Source: Gynuella sp050296195 (lineage in GTDB: Bacteria; Pseudomonadota; Gammaproteobacteria; Pseudomonadales; Natronospirillaceae). From it: a DNA stretch of 64,000 nt. Positions 43,702 to 50,938 of the stretch are shown here, piece by piece. The stretch lies in NCBI RefSeq assembly GCF_050296195.1, contig NZ_JBNKRB010000018.1; one strand, given 5' to 3'. The translations under genes were made by a program, and so were the position numbers. Under the pieces are notes generated by a model. The model worked only from the letters and a program-made list of their open reading frames with translations. It did no database searches and was not told the origin of the DNA. The stretch's first letter is position 1. Each line of letters starts with the position of its first letter.

Positions 43702-44259
43702 TTATTTAAGCGATACGGGGTAGTGGAATCTTGCCGGTAATGGTAGTCCGCTTATGTCAGATTTTTCCATAATGAAACCGTAACGTCTGAATATCAGCGC
43801 AAGGTTTGGGTTAATCAGTGTTGTCACTAACGCGATGCAACCTTCGGACAAGGCCAATCCCAGAATATTATCGAGTGTTTGATGGATCAGCGATTCAACA
43901 AATATCATGGCTTGTGTCGGATCCAATGGCGCGAATAAGCCGTAGGTATCTGGAAGAATGTCAAGATAGCCAATATACAATTTCCGTTGCCAGGTCATAA
44001 TTACCAGCTCGGAACAGGTTTGTTGTTCGGTTAATTTCAGTATTTCCCAGAACAAAGTGGCATCCCTCTGAGTCACAGATTCTCGGGCACTGCGGAGCCG
44101 GGATGCCAGATAATAGCTCAACAGCTCTTGATAGATACGCGGTCGCTGTTCCTGAAGAGCGTGGAAATCGCGTTCTACCTGATGACACAGTTTTACACCC
44201 AACTGCTTTTCCAAGTGTTCATCAGGCAATAAGGAATACGGTAATGAAAAAACGCTCAT
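43702..44259 (-). CDS. R-body locus acyltransferase-like protein
   Basis: A 185-aa protein (ATG at 44259; a TTG is one codon upstream). The central and C-terminal parts resemble a degenerate GNAT/acyltransferase: CSELVIMTWQRKLYIGYLDI, ALSEGCIALVTTLINPNLALIFRRYGFIME. The acetyl-CoA loop is not clear, so the fold is a guess. It lies between the small R-body genes and may modify or process a component. Confidence 0.5.
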   Translation of the reverse strand: MSVFSLPYSLLPDEHLEKQLGVKLCHQVERDFHALQEQRPRIYQELLSYYLASRLRSARESVTQRDATLFWEILKLTEQQTCSELVIMTWQRKLYIGYLDILPDTYGLFAPLDPTQAMIFVESLIHQTLDNILGLALSEGCIALVTTLINPNLALIFRRYGFIMEKSDISGLPLPARFHYPVSLK

Positions 44260-44278
44260 CAATGATTTCGTTATACTC

Positions 44279-44581
44279 TTACTTGTACATTGACAGAATA
44301 TTATCGTCTAATTGAACCTGTTGAGTCTGATCCAGCTGATCCTTCATCGGAGGCTCGCAGCCATTAAACAACTTTTGTTGCTGTTCATATATTTTTTGTA
44401 CATTAACGGCCGAAACGGCTTTTTCCGGCTGACCGATAACATTTGGAAATGCCATTTCTACTGGCTGAAATGGCTCTATAGAAAACAAAGACAGCGACTG
44501 CTGTAACAGTTCATCTCCTTGTTTTACCATTTTCTGTGTCTGTTGATTGGAGGCCTCCTCCAACGGGTTTTGTGCTTTCAT
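44279..44581 (-). CDS. R-body locus small protein, unknown
   Basis: About 100 aa from the ATG at 44581, with GGAG six bases upstream; the frame has earlier ATGs to 44593. Polar and Gln-rich (QQTQKMVKQGDELLQQSLSLF), with a middle segment FQPVEMAFPNVIGQP and a C-terminal KIYEQQQKLF. Possible helical scaffold. No family known to me. Confidence 0.55.
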   Translation of the reverse strand: MKAQNPLEEASNQQTQKMVKQGDELLQQSLSLFSIEPFQPVEMAFPNVIGQPEKAVSAVNVQKIYEQQQKLFNGCEPPMKDQLDQTQQVQLDDNILSMYK

Positions 44582-44618
44582 CGTCATCTCCATTCAGTTG
44601 AATGATTGGCAGAAAAAA

Positions 44619-44837
44619 TCATAGACTATCAAACGCATACTTCAGACCGACTACGATGGATGCCTGATAACTGATATTCGCCTGCTGCTGGGCAAACACT
44701 TGGTTCATGGCCGCCATTCCAATGTTGTAGGCAATACTTTGATACTGGCTACCCATTGCCATGGCTGGCGACATTCCTACAGTTAATGCATTCACCATCG
44801 ATATACTTTGCGCAACGGCGGAAGAAATGTTGTTCAT
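44619..44837 (-). CDS. RebB-family R-body protein, divergent copy
   Basis: 72 aa. It shares the RebB core (SPAMAMGSQYQSIAYNIGMAAMNQVFAQQQANISYQAS) but differs from the tandem copies elsewhere, so it is a separate subunit type. TTAGGAGACTAAA lies before the ATG. Upstream is a 125-base gap containing a strong stem-loop at 44894-44925. Confidence 0.9.
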   Translation of the reverse strand: MNNISSAVAQSISMVNALTVGMSPAMAMGSQYQSIAYNIGMAAMNQVFAQQQANISYQASIVVGLKYAFDSL

Positions 44838-44893
44838 TTTAGTCTCCTAACAGAGTAAATCGCTTTTAACCTGATCATATGAAGTCAGGCTGC

Positions 44894-44925
44894 TTTTTAA
44901 CCGGTCGGCAACGGCCGGGTAAAAA
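44894..44925. other. 14-bp stem-loop with four-base loop between R-body gene groups
   Basis: TTTTTAACCGGTCG and CGGCCGGGTAAAAA pair over 14 positions with one mismatch and one G-T wobble, around a four-base loop (GCAA on the plus strand, TTGC on the minus strand). The arms have T outside on the 5' side and A on the 3' side, so it is not a classical terminator. It may shape RNA processing or stability between the upstream and downstream R-body genes. Confidence 0.5.
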
Positions 44926-44962
44926 CCACACATGGCATTTATCGTCCATATTGCCAGTGGTT

Positions 44963-45268
44963 TCAGGGTTTCAGATCTTTGAGAACAGAGGCGCCCGCCT
45001 CCCCCACTTTCACCAGGTTTTCAGAAACAAACGTAATCGTTTTGGTTGCACTTTCGATAATTTCTTTATATTCCACCATGGCCGGATTAGCCAGCCAGCT
45101 GGCAGATGCAACGCCAATCACAGTCGTTTCTATGGTATTGATATTTTTGAGCAGGTCTGCAGCGCTTTGTACTGCCAGGGCAACAGATTGATTCAAATGA
45201 GGCTGAATCAACTCCTGGGCTGAATTGCCATCATCGCTGCTGGCATCCTGACCACTGGCATCACTCAT
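44963..45268 (-). CDS. R-body locus small protein (NPAM type)
   Basis: A 101-aa protein with an acidic Ser/Asp-rich N-terminus, a helix (LNQSVALAVQSAADLL), the ETTVIGVASASWLANPAM segment shared with the protein at 41240, and a C-terminal helix (SENLVKVGEAGASVLKDL). Its ATG overlaps the end of the upstream gene (ATGAGTGA), so translation is coupled. A phasin-like helical build is possible. Function unknown. Confidence 0.65.
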   Translation of the reverse strand: MSDASGQDASSDDGNSAQELIQPHLNQSVALAVQSAADLLKNINTIETTVIGVASASWLANPAMVEYKEIIESATKTITFVSENLVKVGEAGASVLKDLKP

Positions 45269-45629
45269 TCGAAGCCTGCCTGTCTGTCATTAACTGATCG
45301 ACGTTGCGTTGAAAACCGGTCATATACGAATCTACTTGTCGGGGTGAATTAAAACCCGCTGGCAATAATCTGACCGCCTGTAGTCCTTTCATGTAATCGG
45401 GATCAGCTGCAAGCACCTCCAGTACCGATGAGGCCCCCGTAGCGGAACTGTCCGCCAGACTCTGTACCAACGCACAGTTTTCATTCCATCGTTTACGAGC
45501 CTCATCGGCAGCAGTAGCCACTGCACCTTTCAGTTGTTTGCTCACATCAATAAACTGCTTGAAGGACTCTTGTTGTTGTTGCTCAAACTGATTGGCATCC
45601 GTTACGATCTGGTTGATTGAAACACTCAT
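45261..45629 (-). CDS. R-body locus helical protein
   Basis: A 122-aa protein, strongly helical and coiled-coil-like: ANQFEQQQQESFKQFIDVSKQLKG, ADEARKRWNENCALVQSLADSS, then a phasin-like loop ending LPAGFNSPRQVDSYM. GGAGGTCC lies before the ATG. It overlaps the downstream gene. The pattern resembles phasins or small coiled-coil scaffolds, without a firm family assignment. Confidence 0.62.
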   Translation of the reverse strand: MSVSINQIVTDANQFEQQQQESFKQFIDVSKQLKGAVATAADEARKRWNENCALVQSLADSSATGASSVLEVLAADPDYMKGLQAVRLLPAGFNSPRQVDSYMTGFQRNVDQLMTDRQASNE

Positions 45630-45644
45630 CCAGGACCTCCAGAG

Positions 45645-45947
45645 TCAATGGTTCCCGGTATATTGGGCCATTTGCTGCTGCAACAGCTCGTGCATTTTGG
45701 CAAATTGATCCTGCATTTGAACGAAGTATTCCGAATAATTCCCACTATAATTACTTTGCAGACTTTGCCGAAAAAGCTGGTCGGCATTGAGTAGCCACTG
45801 TGGTGGTTCGATGACGGGAGATTCAACTGAAGTATAGTAATTACCGGGTATCTCTGTTTCGGTTTCCGGAATTTCGCTGACGGAATCGCAAGTGTAATCA
45901 CCGCGTTCATCTTTATGTGCATCAAACATCAGTACCGGTCGAGTCAT
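45645..45947 (-). CDS. R-body locus small protein with Gln-rich C-terminal helix
   Basis: A 100-aa protein with a good GGAGG ribosome site, overlapping the end of the gene before it. The N-terminus is RPVLMFDAHKDERGDY; the middle is acidic and Pro-rich; the C-terminal half is QMQDQFAKMHELLQQQMAQYTG, a likely amphipathic helix. No known domain. A competing frame at 45626-45925 lacks a good start signal. Confidence 0.6.
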   Translation of the reverse strand: MTRPVLMFDAHKDERGDYTCDSVSEIPETETEIPGNYYTSVESPVIEPPQWLLNADQLFRQSLQSNYSGNYSEYFVQMQDQFAKMHELLQQQMAQYTGNH

Positions 45948-46359
45948 GGTCTTTTTCCTCCGGATGATTATGCTGATCTGCCAAAGGCATTTTCAGACTG
46001 TTTTGCATTGTTTGATTAATCCGTTCTATCACAACGTCCAGATGAACCATATTTGTCGTCTGAAGATCGGTAACATCTTCCAACACAGCATCACGTTCAT
46101 CTGTTTCATCTCCCTTCGGTACGACAGATGTATCCGGTTGGGATGAAGAATGCTGTTGTTTTCGTTTCTGACTTTGCAACTGCTGTACCATATGACTCAG
46201 CTTTTCCTGTTGCTGCAGCATAATCTGTAGTAACAGATCGTCGGCTTCTTCCCGCAACTGATTGATCTGTTGCAGGCCCTGTTGTCGACTGTCAGTCTGG
46301 CCTGTCTGAGCGGCGTCCACGATTTGTGGAACGGGCCCGGTATTGTTATCTTCAGACAT
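45922..46359 (-). CDS. R-body locus Gln-rich protein
   Basis: A 145-aa polar protein with a long Gln/Glu-rich helix (LRQQQ... type; QLREEADDLLLQIMLQQQEKLSHMV is the core, quoted here in part as LLLQIMLQQQEKLSHMV). GAGGTAGCAGA precedes the ATG at 46359. It starts five bases after the sigma-54 activator's stop, so it shares that transcript. No recognisable function. Confidence 0.58.
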   Translation of the reverse strand: MSEDNNTGPVPQIVDAAQTGQTDSRQQGLQQINQLREEADDLLLQIMLQQQEKLSHMVQQLQSQKRKQQHSSSQPDTSVVPKGDETDERDAVLEDVTDLQTTNMVHLDVVIERINQTMQNSLKMPLADQHNHPEEKDHDSTGTDV

Positions 46360-46363
46360 TCTG

Positions 46364-47356
46364 CTACCTCACGATGTGTATCTGTGCCATTCTCCGTTCA
46401 ATAACTTTACGGTGAACCCCCAGCAATCTGGCTGCCTCTGATTTATTACCGTTACTGATTTCAACAGCCTGCTCAATCAGCGCATCGTAAATAGTCTTGA
46501 GTTTATTAGTGATCGGCATATCAATGATTTCTTTGGCGACTCTGGCTGCACAGTCCACCGGTTCCGTTATCATGGCTAGCTGTTTAATGGTATCCGCAGT
46601 GACATACTGGCTATCTGCCAATACGGTTAGTTTGTCGATCACATTCTTCAACTGACGGATATTTCCCGGCCATTCTGATGATTGCAATAACTGTAGCGCA
46701 CAAGGTGCCAGGGTAATCCTTCCGGATGAAACAGCGAAACATCGCGCCAGTAATGGAATATCATCCCGACGCTGATGCAGCGATGGAATAACCACTTCAA
46801 ACAGGTTTAGTCGATACCAAAGATCCTCACGAAATTCTTTTTCTTCAACCAGCTGCACAAGACTTTGATGCGATGCACTAACGATGCGCCCGGTGAATTC
46901 AAGCACTTCACTACCACCTATTCGAGAGAATTTTCTACTTTCAAGCACTCGTAGCAGTTTTGCCTGATGCACCAGAGGCAACTCGGCTATTTCATCCAGA
47001 AACAAAGTCCCTTCATTAGCCTGATAAAAAAAACCGTGCTGTTTTCGGTCCGCGCCAGTAAACGATCCCTTTTCATGCCCAAAAAACAGTGATTCGAACA
47101 AACTCTCCGGAATTGCGCCACAATTCACACAGACAATCTTTCCGAGTCGGCCACTCAGCTGATGAATAGCGTTGGCAAATAACTCTTTGCCGGTACCGGT
47201 TTCGCCGTTGAGAAATACAGCCCCATCACTGACGGATATTTTTTTCAGGTAGCCAGCCAGCTTTATCATGATAGGATTCTGACTGATTATTCCGGGCAAT
47301 ATCTCAGGGAAGACCTCTGTAAAATCTGACCTTGAATTCACATCTGATCTCCTCAT
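46364..47356 (-). CDS. Sigma-54-dependent activator of the R-body locus (no receiver domain)
   Basis: A 330-aa AAA+ activator. Walker A is GETGTGKE (residues 51-58), the sigma-54 contact loop is GSFTGA (97-102, a common variant of GAFTGA), Walker B is near GTLFLDEIAELPL, and a Fis-type HTH ends the protein (NGNKSEAARLLGVHRKVIERRM). No receiver, PAS or GAF domain precedes the AAA+ core, so control must come through levels or partner proteins, as for PspF. A GTG at 47341 with AGGAGA seven bases upstream is an alternative start. Gene order implies that it activates the adjacent reb genes. Confidence 0.85.
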   Translation of the reverse strand: MRRSDVNSRSDFTEVFPEILPGIISQNPIMIKLAGYLKKISVSDGAVFLNGETGTGKELFANAIHQLSGRLGKIVCVNCGAIPESLFESLFFGHEKGSFTGADRKQHGFFYQANEGTLFLDEIAELPLVHQAKLLRVLESRKFSRIGGSEVLEFTGRIVSASHQSLVQLVEEKEFREDLWYRLNLFEVVIPSLHQRRDDIPLLARCFAVSSGRITLAPCALQLLQSSEWPGNIRQLKNVIDKLTVLADSQYVTADTIKQLAMITEPVDCAARVAKEIIDMPITNKLKTIYDALIEQAVEISNGNKSEAARLLGVHRKVIERRMAQIHIVR

Positions 47357-47735
47357 TCAGTAAATGAACTAACATTTTTATGGTTAGCCCTTATTAATAC
47401 TTTTGAAATCATCCTTATTTTTTTTGATTCTGTCACAAAATAATTTTTTGTTGAAAATACTGAATTTCATTTTTGCCTGTTACGTCCACCTGAGCAAACG
47501 ATATTGGATAGATTCAGCCAGGTTGATCACTCTATCCTGAAAAATCAAGATAAAATAGATTTCTGAGAAGTAATAACAATATTGATCGAGACAAGGAAGC
47601 ACCTCTCTCAAAGTTACAGAAAAATGATATAAATAAGCACCAGACAAAGTACTGCCTTCGACCAACCTGACAAAGTCTTACACAAAAACAAATCGTTTTT
47701 ATAGGTACTCCAATATTACGACTGATTCAACACTG
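47357..47735. other. Upstream region of the sigma-54 activator gene
   Basis: About 380 AT-rich bases between the activator and the acetyltransferase gene. A 61-codon minus-strand ORF is without supporting features. I found no clear sigma-54 -24/-12 pair. It probably carries the activator's own promoter. Confidence 0.4.
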
Positions 47736-48713
47736 CTATTTTTGAGAGAACGGTTCGAGCAATATTCCCGAATTCATTTTATCCAGAAGACTAGCGAGAT
47801 CGCGGTACAAAACTGACTCACTCTTGACCGGCCCACTATAGTAGAACACTTCTTGTTCTGAGGGCGGTAAAGCCCGAAAACGCAACGATCTAAATTCCAG
47901 CTTTCGTATTGCTTTACTGGATGACACATTAAAACTGAACACCTTAGCATAGCAACAGTTCATTTTAAGATTTTGCCGGGCCACTCGAATAAGTATTCTC
48001 ACGGCTTTGGGTCCATACCCACTGCGTTGAAAATCTTTGCCAATCCAGTAATAGAAAAAACCGATCCCCTCATAAACCAGAATGCTGACCGAACCGATAA
48101 ACCCATACTCATCATGTATGACTGCAAACAACCTTCGTTCCACCTCCTGCTGGCAAACGTGCAACCATCCAATCCAATGCTGTGCAGATTGAAATACCGG
48201 AAGATTACACAGCCGGGCTATCTGTGGATCTGCATACTGCCAGCTAAAGTCGCTGACATGATGACAAGCCAGCGGTGTCAGGCTGATTTCATCACAGCGA
48301 AGGTCACCCCGAGCCAATGGCAAGGTGTCCAGGCATTGCTGAATATTGTGACGAGCTGCCTGGGCGTCTTGCCGCTGATCACCATCCAGCCGCTTCAGCG
48401 CCCGTGTATAAAACCCCATCTGCGCTTCTATCAGGCTGATTTCAACTGCCGATGCCTGCCATAGCCCCAGCCTGTGCAACCGGAGAAGCAGCGGCCAATC
48501 GCTGAGGTATCTGGCCAGCGCAACTGTTTTTTCTATCTGTGGTGCGGTTAGCTGATAACTTCCCGGCCATTTACGCATACTCAGCATCAAGGCATATCGT
48601 TCATCCGCCGAGACTTCGGGCTGTTGCAACTGGAACAGTTTGTCCAGGATCTGGTCCGGCGTTTGGTGCATTAATGTCTGTTTTTTGGGTGTTACAGTAG
48701 ATGTGGATGACAC
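47736..48713 (-). CDS. GNAT acetyltransferase with helical N-terminal domain, R-body neighbour
   Basis: A 325-aa protein. I chose the GTG at 48713, five bases after AGGAG; a TTG at 48731 and an ATG at 48671 are alternatives. About residues 1-135 are helical and repeat-like (TPR-like look, not certain). About 145-300 are a RimJ/RimL-type GNAT domain with RLFAVIHDEYGFIGSVSI, FYYWIGKDFQRSGYGPKAVRIL (acetyl-CoA loop) and FNVSSSKAIRKLEFR. It may acetylate an R-body or other protein; no substrate can be shown. Confidence 0.78.
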   Translation of the reverse strand: MSSTSTVTPKKQTLMHQTPDQILDKLFQLQQPEVSADERYALMLSMRKWPGSYQLTAPQIEKTVALARYLSDWPLLLRLHRLGLWQASAVEISLIEAQMGFYTRALKRLDGDQRQDAQAARHNIQQCLDTLPLARGDLRCDEISLTPLACHHVSDFSWQYADPQIARLCNLPVFQSAQHWIGWLHVCQQEVERRLFAVIHDEYGFIGSVSILVYEGIGFFYYWIGKDFQRSGYGPKAVRILIRVARQNLKMNCCYAKVFSFNVSSSKAIRKLEFRSLRFRALPPSEQEVFYYSGPVKSESVLYRDLASLLDKMNSGILLEPFSQK

Positions 48714-49268
48714 AACCGCTCCTGATTTCAATTACCGGCTTCCCGTATTGAGCAATGCCTGTGCCACTGCGTAACGGGCGGATTTTCAGGTGCTTTTGTC
48801 ATCGACGTCCACATTCGGCCAAAACATAGATGTTATCTGGTGCAATCCAACCACTAACCAGAATGACATATCTCGGTCTGACAAGTAGACGATTCATTTG
48901 AGTAGCATGAAAACTTTAAACATCACCAGTCTGTTCTATGCTTGCTGAGTCGGTGCGGTATGTGAAACAAATGTGAGACTATTTTTATTTGCTTCTGCAA
49001 TGATACAAATGATCAACACCACTCGGTTCAGTCTGACCGACGGATCGATACGGGAGCGAAAAAATGAAAGAACCGTAAATATTTGAATATCTCGCCACGG
49101 TACTCAGCGATACTCCAGCCTTTTCATCGATAGAAAGGCTTTGTTTGACATCCAACGTTCTTCGGCCGTCCTATCTGTTTTCATGATAATGATGAGCAAA
49201 TGATGAGCAAAAAAAAGCCCCGAAACCGGGGCTTTTCTCTACTCTTTAACAGGCAAACCAATCGCTCT
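48714..49268. other. Intergenic region ending in a terminator
   Basis: No supported gene in about 550 bases. A ten-base direct duplication (ATGATGAGCAAATGATGAGCAAA) precedes the terminator at 49213-49236. The rest shows no readable feature. Confidence 0.4.
49213..49236. terminator. Bidirectional rho-independent terminator
   Basis: AAAAGCCCCG-AAA-CCGGGGCTTTT forms a GC-rich stem of about nine pairs with A-run and T-run arms. It lies 33 bases after the end of the cellulase gene (minus strand) and would work from either side. Confidence 0.85.
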
Positions 49269-50639
49269 TTATAAAGGCGTCAGGCTAAACCAATTCAAGT
49301 TCCAACCTCCTTGAAGAGCAGCGATACCAAAGTCCTGAACCCCAGCCTGTAGCTGAACGTTCATTGTCACGGTTGTCCAGGATTGCCAGCCGCCGGTAAC
49401 AGGAATCTGCACAGTGCCATAGACCTGCCCTCCACCCGAGCGCTCCAATCTCAGAGTCCCCTGGCTGGAAGCAGAGGCTACCCGGAATGACACTCGATAA
49501 GTACCCGATTTCGGAACGTTAATATTGAGGTACGACAGCCAGTCACCACTATCAATCCAACCGACGTTCTGGCCGCCATTCTGATCAGTGGTGGCTTCAA
49601 CATCAGTACCTGATTGATAACTGAAATCTTCGGCTTCGATTTTGATGGTATTTCCTGCCGGACTTCCACCACCCCACTGACGAATAATATCTTTGACCAA
49701 TTGTCCAGAGGCTGTGAGACTGCCATTACTGTTAAAGACAGATGCGCCCTCAGCTTTATCATTCCACGCCCAGTTAGCATGGCTGATATTGTTGGTTTTT
49801 AGGAAATTCATCCAGGCCTGTGTTTCGTTATAGTTTACGCCGCCATCGCCATCAGCATTAATTGTTCCCCATTCGGTGGCGAATAATGCAATGCCATTAT
49901 TCAGTGCTATTTGTGCTTTATCGCGCAGCCACTGTCCGTGTGATCCAGCGTAAAAATGCAACGTATAAGCAACGTTGGGGCGGTTGATGGGATTATAAGA
50001 AGCGATATCAACATCCTGAGACCAGTTAGGAGTGCCCATGATAATCAGGTTATCAGGGTCAATTCCACGAATAGTGTCGATGAGACTTTCGGCGTAAGGC
50101 TTCAGTGTGTTGTCCCAGGAGACAGCCTTGGGTTCATTATAAAGCTCATAAATGACGTTGTTATAACCTCCCCATTTTCCGGCAACCGTCTGGAAAAAAG
50201 ATCGTGCCAGATCCCAGTTTTCATGCGCCCGATGGCTGTGATAATCGACAATGACATACATATCGTTATCAATGGCAGCCTGAATAACAGCATCCAGCCG
50301 GGACATATTTCCCCACCAGTCCAGGTCCACACCACCGGTACTTTCTCCTTGTCCTATTGCCGCTCGTACAATCGTGGCACCAAACTCCTGTTTCATGCGT
50401 CTCACGTTTTCGGCATTATAAAATTTCTCTCCACCCCAGTCTGTATTACTCCAGAACAAGCTGTTTCCGGCAAGACTACGAGCCGAACCACCGACCAGTA
50501 CTTTGTTACCCTGTACGGACAAGGGTGCTACTGCCAGGCTATGAGCCGAAAGCAACATAGCAGGAATCAGTAATGTACCTGGTAAAACCTGTTTCATAAT
50601 TTTCTTTGCTGAGGCAGAACACCAGCTGAGTATCGTCAT
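49269..50639 (-). CDS. Secreted GH5 endoglucanase with C-terminal CBM6
   Basis: A 456-aa secreted cellulase. The ATG at 50639 has AAGGAGA eight bases upstream and gives a long signal peptide. The GH5 domain covers about residues 40-325: acid/base E169 in IYELYNEPK and nucleophile E256 in LFATEWGTI, as in GH5 subfamily 2 endoglucanases. After a short linker, residues about 332-456 form a CBM6-like module (IKIEAEDFSYQSGTD; VGWIDSGDWLSYLN). It cuts beta-1,4-glucan and binds soluble or amorphous glycans outside the cell. A terminator follows. Confidence 0.93.
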   Translation of the reverse strand: MTILSWCSASAKKIMKQVLPGTLLIPAMLLSAHSLAVAPLSVQGNKVLVGGSARSLAGNSLFWSNTDWGGEKFYNAENVRRMKQEFGATIVRAAIGQGESTGGVDLDWWGNMSRLDAVIQAAIDNDMYVIVDYHSHRAHENWDLARSFFQTVAGKWGGYNNVIYELYNEPKAVSWDNTLKPYAESLIDTIRGIDPDNLIIMGTPNWSQDVDIASYNPINRPNVAYTLHFYAGSHGQWLRDKAQIALNNGIALFATEWGTINADGDGGVNYNETQAWMNFLKTNNISHANWAWNDKAEGASVFNSNGSLTASGQLVKDIIRQWGGGSPAGNTIKIEAEDFSYQSGTDVEATTDQNGGQNVGWIDSGDWLSYLNINVPKSGTYRVSFRVASASSQGTLRLERSGGGQVYGTVQIPVTGGWQSWTTVTMNVQLQAGVQDFGIAALQGGWNLNWFSLTPL

Positions 50640-50938
50640 TATTTTTCTCCTTCGTCTGCAGGTTTGCCGTCCAAATACTAAAAACCCATAGCCGGCATGA
50701 TAATTTTTACATCTATGTTGACAGATCCGGCTTATTTTTATGCCGAATGAACAACGCTACGTTTTTAAGGTTCCTGACACACCAGATAATCAAATGAATC
50801 GTCCTGATCCACTTGAATATCCTTCTTTAACAAATGGTGAAGTTTGTGAAGCTCCAACTGCCTGAGCAGGACCTTACTGGTGACGCCTCCGTGCGTCACG
50901 ATGAGTCCGGTCTGATTCCTCCCTGAATGAGTCAAGAC
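50640..50938. other. Intergenic region between the two secreted-protein genes
   Basis: Nearly 300 bases with no gene. It holds the promoter of the cellulase gene and a small hairpin GTGACGC-N6-GCGTCAC (50880-50899) downstream of the nuclease-like gene; no T-run follows, so it is not a clear terminator. Confidence 0.4.

Noticed and set aside
44894..44925. Terminator for the R-body accessory genes
   Set aside because: The arms have T on the 5' side and A on the 3' side, so no U-tract follows the stem in either direction.
45626..45925. Alternative frame in the R-body locus
   Set aside because: It overlaps the frame at 45645-45947, which has a good ribosome site and a plausible helical protein.
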